A stretch of DNA of 26,053 bases from the NCBI GenBank assembly GCA_013204685.1, contig JABMSC010000037.1, positions 1 to 26,053 on the forward strand, given 5' to 3'. Source of the stretch: Candidatus Omnitrophota bacterium (GTDB lineage Bacteria > Omnitrophota > Gorgyraeia > Tantalellales > Tantalellaceae). Below are positions 1-7,903 of the stretch, piece after piece; positions within the stretch are counted from its first letter, which is position 1, and each line of letters begins with the position of its first letter. The translations under genes and the position numbers were made by a program. The notes under the pieces were generated by a model that saw nothing but the letters and a program-made list of their open reading frames with translations, had not been told where the DNA came from and ran no database searches.

Positions 1-171
1 CACCAGGTGATACTGATAAAGAGGATTTTTTATCATGTGGCGGTGAGAGAGGGTGTTTTTTCTGACATTCGATGTCAAAAAAACACAAGCGCCCTGGTGG
101 TAAACCAGACTGGTTTAATGGGGAAGATGCGGGAAGTAAGATGAGTTTTGTTTTTCAGGGAGGAATTAATC
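1..171 (+). promoter_or_regulatory. Structured leader upstream of the first GH57 gene
   Basis: No gene is seen here. The stretch is dense in inverted repeats. TGATAAA (14-20) pairs with TTTATCA (29-35). A 15-bp stem runs from 53-61 plus 63-68 to 72-86, with a TCG loop and one bulged C at 62. TAAACCAG (101-108) and CTGGTTTA (110-117) form a near-perfect 17-bp palindrome. CACCAGG (1-7) can pair with CCTGGTG (93-99), and 94-98 can instead pair with 104-108, so some pairings exclude each other. No T-tract follows the long stem, so it does not look like a simple terminator. A Shine-Dalgarno-like GGGAGGA (158-164) serves the ATG at 172. Whether this is a regulatory leader or the end of a repeat element cannot be told from one copy. 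Confidence 0.4.
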
Positions 172-2310
172 ATGCACGCTGATTTTGCAATGGCGTTACA
201 TTTTCATCAACCGGTGGGTAATTTCGATCATGTGATCGAAGGGGCCTGTGACAAATGTTATATGCCGTTTCTGGGGGTGCTTAAGGAATACCCGGAGATA
301 AAAATGACACTTCACTTTACGGGATGCCTGTTAGAATGGGCCGTTGAGAAGAGGCCCGAGCTTATCAGTCGAGTGCGTGATATGGCAAAGTCATCTCAAG
401 TCGAGGTTATGGCCGGCGGTTTTTATGAGCCGATTTTTTCCTCTATACCCCACGGGGACAGACTCAGACAGATAGAGCTCTTACGCGAGTATGTAAAGAA
501 AACCTTTTCTTATGAAGCAAAAGGCGCATGGGTCGCTGAGAGGGTCTGGGAACCTGATCTTCCGTCAATGTTAAGTGATGCCGGCATAAAATATGTGGTA
601 TTGGATGATGCGCATTTTTCGTATGCCGGTGTTCCAAAAGATAAGATCTACGGTTATTACACCACAGAGGATAATGGTCGGGTGGTATCGGTGTTCCCTT
701 CAGACAAAGTGCTCAGATATGCTATCCCGTACAAAATGCCCGCTGAATGCATGGAATATATGCGCGGTGTTGCGCAAAGCAAGGATGATCCGCTTTTTGT
801 GTACGGCGATGACGGAGAGAAGTTCGGAGAATGGCCCGGAACCCACAAGTGGGTGTATGAAGAGAACTGGCTCAGGAATTTTTTCGATGAATTGATGAAT
901 AATAAAGAGTGGCTTAGTACAGTGAAACTATCCGATTGTCTGGACAAAAGACCGCCTTTGGGGAAAGTGTATCTTCCCGCAGCCTCCTATGAAGAGATGC
1001 TTGAATGGGCGCTTCCAGTCGATAGTCAGATTGAAATGGAAAAAGTGATGAAGGATATCGAAAATTCGGGCAAACTCGAGCAGTATAAACCTTTCATTAG
1101 AGGCGGGTTCTGGCGGAATTTTCTTTCAAAGTATCCCGAGTCTGATCATATGAATAAAAAAATGATCTATGTAAGCTCTAAATTGAAAGAGATGCAAAGT
1201 GATCCGAAAGTGAAAAATAAGAATCTCTTTGAGGCCGAGAGATATCTTCTTAGAGGTCAATGCAATTGTGCTTACTGGCATGGGGTTTTTGGCGGGTTAT
1301 ATTTATTTCACTTAAGAAGAGCTATTTATCATAATTTGATCAAAAGTGAAACCATCATGGATAGTGTTCGTTATAAAAGGAAAGATTTCTGCGAGTCTGT
1401 TATTCGTGATATAGACGCGGATGGGTTTGATGAAGTTGTATTGGAGAATAAAAAATTGTCACTCTATTTTTCACCACGAGAAGGCGGGATATTAAAAGAA
1501 ATGGACTCCAAAGAGGTTTGCCACAATCTTATTAATTCGCTCACCAGGCGCAAAGAAGCTTATCATGGTAAGATCCTCGAGAAAATAGCTCAAAGTAAGG
1601 AGGAAGAAGCCTCCGGCGAAGTAGGCAGCATACATGACGGCATTCAGATAGCTGAGGCGGGGCTCGAAGAGCACCTGACGTATGATTGGTATAACCGGTA
1701 TAGTCTTATCGATCATTTTCTTGCGCCCGGAGTGGATATTGATGATTTTTCCAAATGCATTTATGAGGAACATGGTGACTTTGTCGGTGGTGCATATGAT
1801 TTTGAGGTCAAGAAGTCAAATTCCGGAAGAACCGTTATTATGAAACGAAATGGGACTGTAAGAGGCAAAGAGACATTGGTCAAAAAGAGAATAACCTTAG
1901 GGAAAAAGGACCCCGCCTTCACAGTGGAGTATACTATTACCAATAAAGCGCCGGAAGGGGCAGAATTTATTTTCGCTCCCGAACTTAATATTACTATGCC
2001 GGATGCTGATTCAGACAGGTACTCTCTCATCTTTAACGGAATGGAAGATAATATCGGTTTGGGAGGTAATGCTGAAAACAGCAGCGTGCAGGACCTTTCG
2101 ATAAAGGATGGTAGGGGAGAATTGTCGATTGAAATGGGCCTTAGCGAAAAGGTCAAAATGTGGGTATTTCCCGTTAAAACCGTATCACAGTCAGAGAGAG
2201 CCTATGAGCTGAATTATCAGAGTTCAGCGATATTGCCCCTGGTTATGCTTAAGTTAAGTCCGGGGAAGAGCCATAAATTTAAGCTTCAGGTCAGGTTACA
2301 TCACGGCTAG
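172..2310 (+). CDS. GH57 4-alpha-glucanotransferase / alpha-amylase-type enzyme
   Basis: Predicted cytoplasmic glycoside hydrolase family 57 enzyme of 712 residues that cleaves and transfers alpha-1,4-glucan segments. The N-terminal third is the GH57 catalytic barrel, beginning with the family's ALHFHQPVGNF motif. The nucleophile motif AERVWEP places Glu at residue 123, and GDDGEKFG places the acid/base Asp at 214. Both match the numbering known for the Thermococcus litoralis 4-alpha-glucanotransferase, which supports the ATG at 172 (behind GGGAGGA) over an in-frame TTG at 148. The rest fits the DUF1925 and DUF1926 beta-rich domains of that subfamily. Neighbours are another GH57 enzyme and GlgC, so glycogen remodelling or breakdown is the likely role. 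The stop codon lies inside the first unit of a tandem repeat. Amylase versus transferase activity cannot be decided from sequence alone. Confidence 0.9.
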   Translation: MHADFAMALHFHQPVGNFDHVIEGACDKCYMPFLGVLKEYPEIKMTLHFTGCLLEWAVEKRPELISRVRDMAKSSQVEVMAGGFYEPIFSSIPHGDRLRQIELLREYVKKTFSYEAKGAWVAERVWEPDLPSMLSDAGIKYVVLDDAHFSYAGVPKDKIYGYYTTEDNGRVVSVFPSDKVLRYAIPYKMPAECMEYMRGVAQSKDDPLFVYGDDGEKFGEWPGTHKWVYEENWLRNFFDELMNNKEWLSTVKLSDCLDKRPPLGKVYLPAASYEEMLEWALPVDSQIEMEKVMKDIENSGKLEQYKPFIRGGFWRNFLSKYPESDHMNKKMIYVSSKLKEMQSDPKVKNKNLFEAERYLLRGQCNCAYWHGVFGGLYLFHLRRAIYHNLIKSETIMDSVRYKRKDFCESVIRDIDADGFDEVVLENKKLSLYFSPREGGILKEMDSKEVCHNLINSLTRRKEAYHGKILEKIAQSKEEEASGEVGSIHDGIQIAEAGLEEHLTYDWYNRYSLIDHFLAPGVDIDDFSKCIYEEHGDFVGGAYDFEVKKSNSGRTVIMKRNGTVRGKETLVKKRITLGKKDPAFTVEYTITNKAPEGAEFIFAPELNITMPDADSDRYSLIFNGMEDNIGLGGNAENSSVQDLSIKDGRGELSIEMGLSEKVKMWVFPVKTVSQSERAYELNYQSSAILPLVMLKLSPGKSHKFKLQVRLHHG

Positions 2311-2496
2311 CAGCCCGACAATTTTGAAATAATAGTTTTTTATTTCAAAGTTGATCGGATGCTTGTGCCAGCCAACCTGTAATCCTGAGGGTGAAAAGGT
2401 ACTAGCAGCCCGACAATTTTGAAATAATAGTTTTTTATTTCAAAGTTGATCGGATGCTTGTGCCAGCCAACCTGTCGCCCTAAGGCTGAAAAGGTA
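2307..2496. repeat. Tandem 95-bp repeat (two units), each with a long hairpin
   Basis: Unit 1 is 2307-2401 and unit 2 is 2402-2496. They differ at five positions, all within the last 21 bp. Each unit starts with CTAG; in unit 1 this contains the stop codon of the upstream gene. Each unit holds a strong stem (2315-2358 and 2410-2453): CCGA plus a 14-bp AT-rich arm, a 7-nt loop, and the return arm with a single bulged A, about 18 bp in all with one G-T pair. A third CTAG at 2497 starts a shorter diverged copy (to about 2546) with its own hairpin (2503-2521) and the same GAAAAGGTA end. The whole 2311-2602 gap contains only these repeats and a promoter. Confidence 0.85.
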
Positions 2497-2521
2497 CTAG
2501 TGATAAAAAATGAGTTTTTAT

Positions 2522-2550
2522 TTGATATTTTGAGTGTGAAAAGGTAAAAT
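2522..2550 (+). promoter_or_regulatory. Putative sigma70-type promoter for the DUF4912/branching-enzyme genes
   Basis: TTGATA (2522-2527) and TAAAAT (2545-2550) are separated by 17 bp, each one base from the -35 and -10 consensus. The expected start is near 2557, giving a leader of about 45 nt before the ATG at 2603. The -10 box overlaps the GAAAAGGTA end of the degenerate third repeat unit, so the promoter may have arisen from, or been placed by, the repeat. Confidence 0.55.
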
Positions 2551-2602
2551 TAATGCCTGATCATGGGGTGTGATCTAATTATTTATACCCTAAAGGACAA
2601 TA

Positions 2603-3172
2603 ATGAACGATAATCATTTTAATATACCATATGGATACGGCGACAATAAGGTCGTTTTAATGGCAAGGGACCCATGGACGATCTTTTCATATTGGGAGAC
2701 AAGCCAGGATGTGGAAGATAATGTCCGCAAAGAAATATCCCAAAAAGGCCTTATCCCGTCTAAGAGTATTCTCAGGGTGTATCACCCCCAAGACGGAGAT
2801 TCTTCCGAAAACCCCACAATAGCCTTTGATTTTGAACTGGTGGGGCGGGTTAATAGCTGGTATATACATGTTGATGACGCTGGGCAAAAATGGACAGCTG
2901 AGGTAGGAATACTTTGCCAGACTGGAGAATTCTATCCTATTGCCAGATCTAATACTGTTTCAACTCCGGACAATCATATATCCGATGTGTGCGATGAAGG
3001 CTGGGAAGATCTGTATTACGGGTTATTTATATCGCATGGAATTGGAACGAGTTCACTTGATTTCAGAGAATCGATGGATCGCCATCTCAGCAAATGCTTA
3101 TCTTCCGGCGGGAGCTCATCCGGCAGCGAAAGATCTGATCCAGTGGTAAGTAACGACAAGCAATTATCTTAA
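2603..3172 (+). CDS. DUF4912 domain protein
   Basis: A 189-residue protein of unknown molecular function. Residues about 8-140 match the DUF4912 pattern: an opening 'YG(D)xxVVLMARDPWTIFSYWE' type segment (seen at 11-32) followed by beta-rich sequence ending around WEDLYYG. The tail from about 155 is serine- and glycine-rich and looks disordered. There is no signal peptide or membrane segment, so it is probably cytoplasmic. The start has AAAGGA five bases upstream. It sits between two GH57 enzymes, 11 bp before the second, so a role with glucan enzymes, such as polysaccharide binding or regulation, is a reasonable inference. The family has no established activity that I can cite. Confidence 0.8.
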   Translation: MNDNHFNIPYGYGDNKVVLMARDPWTIFSYWETSQDVEDNVRKEISQKGLIPSKSILRVYHPQDGDSSENPTIAFDFELVGRVNSWYIHVDDAGQKWTAEVGILCQTGEFYPIARSNTVSTPDNHISDVCDEGWEDLYYGLFISHGIGTSSLDFRESMDRHLSKCLSSGGSSSGSERSDPVVSNDKQLS

Positions 3173-3183
3173 GGAAACATAAT

Positions 3184-4764
3184 ATGCCGAAAGGTTATTT
3201 AGCGTTAGTATTACATGCACACCTGCCGTTTATACGTCATCCCGAATATGAATCTTTTCTGGAAGAGAACTGGCTGTTCGAAGCTGTAACCGATACGTAT
3301 ATTCCGCTTATCAATGTTTTTGACCGTCTCGTGGACGAAAATATTGATTTCCGCATAACAATATCACTAAGCCCTACTCTTATTGATATGCTGAGAGATG
3401 AGCTTCTGGTATCCAGATACTTGAAACATCTGGATGGCTTAATAGACCTTGCCGGGAAAGAAGTTGAACGGACCAGGTCCGATGAAAAGGTAAATAGCCT
3501 CGCTTTAATGTACTTTGAAAGATTTAAAAATACCAGGGCTGTTTTTTCCGAAAAATACAACAATGATATAACAAGTGCCTTTAAGAAGTTCCAGGATCTC
3601 GGAAAAGTTGAGATTATGACCTGTTGCGCCACGCACGGGTTACTGCCATTGATGGATTTGTACCCGGAAGCTGTCAGGGCCCAGGTTGGGGTGGCGGTTG
3701 ATACCTATAAGGAAGTTTTCGGCAAAGCCCCTCAAGGCATGTGGCTTCCGGAATGTGCTTATAAGGCCGGGCATGATGAGTTTCTGAAGGAATTCGGAAT
3801 AAAATATTTCTTTGTGGAGACACACGGCATATTATTCGGATCACCCAGGCCCAGATATGGTGTTTACAGCCCTTATGTTTGCGATTCCGGTGTAGCTGTT
3901 TTCGGGCGGGACATGGAAAGTTCGAAAGCGGTATGGAGCTCAAGAGAAGGTTATCCGGGGGATCACAATTATCGTGAATACTACCGGGATATAGGGTTTG
4001 ATCTTGATTATGATTATATGAAACCTTATCTAAACGGATGCGGGACGAGGGTTAATGTCGGTATAAAATATCACAAAATAACGGGTGAGACGGATCATAA
4101 AGAGATATATGATCGACAGGCGGCACTGGATACCGCGGAAAGCCACGCGAGGAATTTTATCTTTAACAGGGAAAAACAGGTCGAGCATCTGACAGATCTC
4201 ATGGACAGAGCTCCAATACTGATTTCACCGTATGACGCGGAACTTTTCGGACACTGGTGGTTCGAGGGGCCCGAATGGCTGGATTTCCTTTTAAGGAAGA
4301 TCAATTTTGATCAAGATACAGTTGCTACAATTACTCCCGGCGAGTACCTGGGGCTATACGATAAATTCCCGGCAATTACGCCAACACAATCAAGCTGGGG
4401 ATACAAGGGTTATAATGAAGTCTGGCTGGACGGCTGTAACGACTGGATATACAAGCATCTTCATAAAATGGCAGAGCTGATGATACGAGCGGCAAAGGAT
4501 TGCACCGAAGCAAGCGGTCTTGAGGAAAGAGTGTTAAACCAGATGGCCAGGGAACTATTACTTGCACAGTCAAGCGACTGGGCTTTTATTATGAAAACAG
4601 GGACATTTTCGGAGTACGCGACCAGCCGGACCAGGGATCATATCGGAAGATTCCTGGCTTTACACAGCCAGCTTCGCAGCGGCAATATTGATGTAGCTAT
4701 GCTGGAAGGCACGGAATATAAGGATAATGTATTTCAGAATATAGATTACAGGGTGTATGCATAG
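3184..4764 (+). CDS. GH57 1,4-alpha-glucan branching enzyme (DUF1957 type)
   Basis: A 526-residue predicted branching enzyme that makes alpha-1,6 branches in glycogen. It opens with LALVLHAHLPFIRHPE, typical of GH57 branching enzymes. The nucleophile motif GMWLPECAY places Glu at 190, and SPYDAELFGHWWFEGPEW places the catalytic Asp at 351, close to the positions known for archaeal GH57 branching enzymes. The helical C-terminal region from about 430, including QSSDWAFIMKTGTFSEYA, is the family's DUF1957 part that lines the active site. AAGGA overlapping the upstream stop codon provides the ribosome site, so it is probably co-transcribed with the DUF4912 gene. It replaces the usual GH13 GlgB in this module. 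Length and motifs are intact. Confidence 0.92.
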   Translation: MPKGYLALVLHAHLPFIRHPEYESFLEENWLFEAVTDTYIPLINVFDRLVDENIDFRITISLSPTLIDMLRDELLVSRYLKHLDGLIDLAGKEVERTRSDEKVNSLALMYFERFKNTRAVFSEKYNNDITSAFKKFQDLGKVEIMTCCATHGLLPLMDLYPEAVRAQVGVAVDTYKEVFGKAPQGMWLPECAYKAGHDEFLKEFGIKYFFVETHGILFGSPRPRYGVYSPYVCDSGVAVFGRDMESSKAVWSSREGYPGDHNYREYYRDIGFDLDYDYMKPYLNGCGTRVNVGIKYHKITGETDHKEIYDRQAALDTAESHARNFIFNREKQVEHLTDLMDRAPILISPYDAELFGHWWFEGPEWLDFLLRKINFDQDTVATITPGEYLGLYDKFPAITPTQSSWGYKGYNEVWLDGCNDWIYKHLHKMAELMIRAAKDCTEASGLEERVLNQMARELLLAQSSDWAFIMKTGTFSEYATSRTRDHIGRFLALHSQLRSGNIDVAMLEGTEYKDNVFQNIDYRVYA

Positions 4765-4807
4765 ATGGAGTGAAAAGTAAAAATGGTGAAAGGGGGATGA
4801 GTTACGG

Positions 4808-5077
4808 ATGATCAAGAAGCTAGCCAGAAAACTGACAGGGAGGTCTAAAGAGAAGAAGGAAACCGCAGTAAAGAAGACCGCTACCGAAAAAGTGAAGAGC
4901 ACTAAAGCAAAAACACAGAAAACCGCCACGAAGAAAAAGGCAAAAGTGGAAGATCTTTTCGAGCTGATCGAGAAAAAAGCTTACGAGCTCTGGGGACAGC
5001 AGGGCTATGTGCATGGCAATGACGAAAATAATTGGCACGAGGCTGAAAGAACAGTAAAAGAAAGCCTTAAAAAATAA
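4808..5077 (+). CDS. Small lysine-rich DUF2934 protein
   Basis: An 89-residue protein. Residues 1-46 are very rich in Lys, Thr and Ala, strongly basic and probably disordered. Residues about 48-87 match the DUF2934 pattern: 'IEKKAYELWGQQGYVHGND' followed by NNWHEAER. The function of this domain is unknown. The basic tail could bind nucleic acid or an acidic partner, but that is inference. It lies between the branching enzyme and glgC, a context that suggests an accessory role in the glycogen module. AGGGGGA about 12 bases upstream is a rather distant ribosome site. No membrane segment is seen. Confidence 0.78.
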   Translation: MIKKLARKLTGRSKEKKETAVKKTATEKVKSTKAKTQKTATKKKAKVEDLFELIEKKAYELWGQQGYVHGNDENNWHEAERTVKESLKK

Positions 5078-5135
5078 AAAAAACAGGTAAGGGTGATCTA
5101 CGAATTGCCCTTACAATATACGGGAATTTATTAAA

Positions 5136-6389
5136 ATGAAAGAAGCACTTTGTGTTATCCTCGGGGGAGGACGTGGAACGCGGCTTTTCCCGCTTACGAA
5201 AGAAAGATGCAAACCTGCCGCACCTTTATTCGGTAAATACCGTTTAATCGATATACCGGTAAGCAATTGCCTTAATTCCGGTTTTAACTCTATTTACATA
5301 CTCACACAGTTTTTATCCGAATCCTTAAATAAACATATAGTTCGCGCATATAAGATGGATGCTTTTGCCAGAGGATTCATCGAGGTTATGGCCGCGGAAC
5401 AGTCCATGGATGATACGAACTGGTTTCAGGGGACAGCTGATGCGGTGAGAAGGTGTATGAAGCATTTTAACAATCCTTCTATCAAATATATATTTGTTCT
5501 TTCGGGTGATCAGCTGTACAAAATGAACCTGACGGATATGTATGATTATCACAAAGATAAAGGGGCGGAAGTAACAGTTGCATGTAATTATGTGGATCCT
5601 GGGGATATATCCAGACTTGGTATTATGGATATAGATAAAGATTCCAGGATCAGGAATTTCGTAGAAAAACCGCAAGATAATTCCGGTATAGAGGATCTCG
5701 CTTTAGAACACAATGAGAAAAAACAATTTCTTGGTTCTATGGGAATTTACCTTTTCAACAAATCAACGTTAATAGAACTGCTTGAAGATGACAAAAAAGT
5801 TGATTTTGGAAAAGAGATCATCCCGGAGGCTATAGGATCCAAGCTTACTTATGCGTTTCTTTTTGACGGGTACTGGAGGGATATAGGGACTATTAAAAGT
5901 TTTTATGAAGAGAACCTTTCATTAACAGATGCAGTTCCACCGCTCAATATGTTCGATGAGAAATGGCCGATCTTTACAAGGTCCAGATTTCTCCCACCCG
6001 CCAAAATAGAAAATACTTGCATCGAAAGAGGGATTATCGGGGAAGGGGCGATAGTCTTATCCTCGAAAATAATTCATTCGATCATAGGACTCAGGTTCAG
6101 GGTCGGTTCCGGATCCACCATAGAAGATACTGTTGCGATGGGTTGCGATTATTACGAAACATTCGATGAAATGGAGGAAAAACGCTCTAAAGGGATCCCC
6201 GCTCTGGGAGTAGGTAAGAATTGTGTGATCCGTAAAGCCATACTCGATAAAGACGTACGCATAGGTGATAACGTCAAAATAATAAATGCAAAGAAAAAAG
6301 ATAATTTTGACGGACCTGGTTATTATATCAGGGACGGTATAGTTATTGTTCCCAAAAACGGTGTAATTCCGGCGGGAACGACTATATAA
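5136..6389 (+). CDS. glgC: Glucose-1-phosphate adenylyltransferase (ADP-glucose pyrophosphorylase)
   Basis: Makes ADP-glucose from glucose-1-phosphate and ATP, the committed step of bacterial glycogen synthesis, in the cytoplasm. The 417-residue protein carries the N-terminal nucleotide loop GGGRGTRLFPLTKERCKPAA (residues about 9-28), the conserved RLIDIPVSNCLNSG, WFQGTADAVRR, LSGDQLYKM, the sugar-phosphate region VEKP, DFGKEIIPEAI, and YWRDIGTI. The C-terminal third is a left-handed beta-helix with hexapeptide character (from about residue 285), used in regulation and assembly. Length fits the family. The ribosome site before the ATG is weak. A 7-bp inverted repeat (5087-5093 with 5108-5114) lies in the short gap upstream. 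No glycogen synthase is adjacent, so glgA must lie elsewhere. Confidence 0.95.
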   Translation: MKEALCVILGGGRGTRLFPLTKERCKPAAPLFGKYRLIDIPVSNCLNSGFNSIYILTQFLSESLNKHIVRAYKMDAFARGFIEVMAAEQSMDDTNWFQGTADAVRRCMKHFNNPSIKYIFVLSGDQLYKMNLTDMYDYHKDKGAEVTVACNYVDPGDISRLGIMDIDKDSRIRNFVEKPQDNSGIEDLALEHNEKKQFLGSMGIYLFNKSTLIELLEDDKKVDFGKEIIPEAIGSKLTYAFLFDGYWRDIGTIKSFYEENLSLTDAVPPLNMFDEKWPIFTRSRFLPPAKIENTCIERGIIGEGAIVLSSKIIHSIIGLRFRVGSGSTIEDTVAMGCDYYETFDEMEEKRSKGIPALGVGKNCVIRKAILDKDVRIGDNVKIINAKKKDNFDGPGYYIRDGIVIVPKNGVIPAGTTI

Positions 6390-6426
6390 TAAAAATCATT
6401 TCAACACAACATCACCGGGAGGAGAC

Positions 6427-7188
6427 ATGCCCGATACTTTTGCACTCACCATTCTTTTTATCGTCATTTGCACTATTGGCGGTGCTTTCATTAAAGGCCG
6501 CAGCAAAGACAGGTGTCTGAAGGATTTTTCCGGATTTGCGGCAACCCTTATAAAAAATAATGGAAAGATTATATGGGGGAAGTTGTGCGTGGAAAATTCC
6601 GGTCTGGAGATGCTGTACAAAAAGCTTTATCTTGACGAAAAGGATGACCACATGGAGTCAAGTTACATCCTTTATAAAAACGAATATCCCCAGATAAGGG
6701 CCATTGTTCGTTATCTTGACGATCTTACCGAGGAATCAGCAAAAAAACATGAAAAGATCCTCCAAAAGACCGCTCATCCTAGCTGGAGCTCTAAACTGGT
6801 GCGGCGCACGCGCAATTTCTTCGGAACTGTACGGGATTCGCTTTTGGAAGTAGTGAATCTTTTTATCGGGCGAATGAAAACCATGACACCTGCCGGTAAG
6901 ATGCTTCAGGGACAGGATAAATATGTAAATCAGCTGCAGCAGCAGGCTACTACTGCCATGCAATCAGCTTATGAGCCGATATTAGAAAGATATATCGGCA
7001 AAAAAGTTGTTCTTGCCATTACGATCGATGATGTGAAAACAGAATACCCCGGCATTCTTAAGGATTATACAACAGAATTTATCGAAATAATGGACACCAG
7101 TTTCAAGGCCTCAGAAACGGATAAACCTCGCACGGCAGACCTCATAGTCCCTCGATCTCTGGGGGCCGTAAGGCATGCGGGGGAGTAG
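6427..7188 (+). CDS. Unrecognised membrane-anchored protein
   Basis: A 253-residue protein I do not recognise. Residues about 5-22 form one hydrophobic helix followed by basic residues (KGRSKDR), which predicts an N-terminal anchor with the rest cytoplasmic. Residues about 30-110 and 130-185 look helical and charged. A short segment at about 190-230, IGKKVVLAITIDDVKTEYPG then LKDYTTEFIEIMD, looks like alternating beta strands and could be a small Sm-like barrel; this is a weak structural guess. The start has a very strong ribosome site (GGGAGGAG, 6417-6424). It follows glgC by 37 bp and may be co-transcribed with it, but nothing in the sequence ties it to glycogen. Confidence 0.8.
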   Translation: MPDTFALTILFIVICTIGGAFIKGRSKDRCLKDFSGFAATLIKNNGKIIWGKLCVENSGLEMLYKKLYLDEKDDHMESSYILYKNEYPQIRAIVRYLDDLTEESAKKHEKILQKTAHPSWSSKLVRRTRNFFGTVRDSLLEVVNLFIGRMKTMTPAGKMLQGQDKYVNQLQQQATTAMQSAYEPILERYIGKKVVLAITIDDVKTEYPGILKDYTTEFIEIMDTSFKASETDKPRTADLIVPRSLGAVRHAGE

Positions 7189-7204
7189 CTGTATAGATTA
7201 AGAA

Positions 7205-7312
7205 GTAAGCGGTAAAGGGGTGGTCGGGTATCGTGAATCGTGGATCGGGTTTCGTGTGTGGACGATACACGATAAGCGAACCACGAACCACGAACGACGG
7301 AATACGGAATAT
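7205..7312. repeat. Heptanucleotide-repeat element, copy A
   Basis: After a TAAGCGGTAAAGGGG block, the DNA runs in 7-bp steps. The left arm is GTGAATC, GTGGATC, GGGTTTC (7233-7253). The right arm is GATACAC, GATAAGC, GAACCAC, GAACCAC, GAACGAC, GGAATAC, GGAATAT (7264-7312). The left heptads resemble the reverse complement of the right ones, so the element is a degenerate inverted repeat; TCGTGT (7252-7257) pairs with ACACGA (7267-7272). The last heptad contains the AT of the next gene's ATG. It has the same order of blocks as copy B at 8420-8564. Confidence 0.85.
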
Positions 7313-7883
7313 GAAAGTATTAGGTATATGTGGAAGCCCAAGAAAAGGCGGCAATACTGATATATTGCTTGATAAGGCTCTTGAAGGAGCGGAAGAGGCC
7401 GGGGCTCAGACAGAAAAGCTCTTCCTGAATGATCTGAAGATCTCCCCCACGCAGGAATCAGAATATGACAATATCGACGATAAAGGTTTCTCGGTCATAG
7501 CTGATGATATCCAGATAGTTTTCAAAAAAATACAGGAATCCGATCGTATTATTATTGCGTCCCCTGTTTTCTTCGGAAGCGTTTCAGCTCAGGTAAAAAC
7601 AATGATAGACAGGTTCCAGTGCGTTTGGGTCGCAAAAAACATCGACAAGAAAGAGGTCTTCTCAAAGGGCAAGATCGGCGGTTTTATAAGCGTGCAGGCG
7701 GCCGGCAGGGAAGACTTTTTCAATAATTCCAAAGAGATAATAAAACACTTTTTTGCGACAATCGGCATTGAATATAGAGACGATATTTTCTGTCACAATG
7801 TTGAGGAAAAGGGGGAAGTGCTGGATCACCCGGAGTATCTCGCCAAAGCGTTTGAGATGGGCAAGGAAATGGCCGGTAGTTAG
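7311..7883 (+). CDS. NADPH-dependent FMN reductase-like flavoprotein
   Basis: A 190-residue flavodoxin-fold protein, probably a cytoplasmic FMN-binding oxidoreductase. It opens MKVLGICGSPRKGGNTDILL, the FMN phosphate-binding loop of the iron-sulfur flavoprotein / NADPH-dependent FMN reductase family, and has the SPVFFGSVSAQVKTMIDRF segment (about 84-102) that contacts the flavin. The ATG at 7311 is chosen because the 26 in-frame residues upstream come from the heptad repeat. Many relatives have a CxxC-type cluster after the 'LKIxPC' segment; here this region reads LKISPTQESEYD with no cysteine, so a cluster-free enzyme is expected. The ribosome site is weak and lies in the repeat. It is 20 bp before the hydrolase gene. 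Substrate unknown. Confidence 0.85.
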   Translation: MKVLGICGSPRKGGNTDILLDKALEGAEEAGAQTEKLFLNDLKISPTQESEYDNIDDKGFSVIADDIQIVFKKIQESDRIIIASPVFFGSVSAQVKTMIDRFQCVWVAKNIDKKEVFSKGKIGGFISVQAAGREDFFNNSKEIIKHFFATIGIEYRDDIFCHNVEEKGEVLDHPEYLAKAFEMGKEMAGS

Positions 7884-7903
7884 TTGCAGCTTAAGGGTTA
7901 GCT

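Noticed and set aside
1492..2156. Minus-strand ORFs inside the first GH57 gene
   Set aside because: They show no family motifs or ribosome sites and lie opposite a gene with intact catalytic residues.
2307..2496. Intrinsic terminator after the first GH57 gene
   Set aside because: The hairpin is AT-rich with no T-tract on its 3' side and is present twice; termination is possible but not supported.
2307..2546. Known riboswitch class in the tandem hairpin region
   Set aside because: No conserved core of cyclic-di-GMP, cobalamin, SAM or TPP riboswitches could be recognised.
7233..7310. 26-residue N-terminal extension of the FMN reductase-like protein
   Set aside because: It is encoded by heptad element A; the family start KVLGICGSPR begins at the ATG at 7311.
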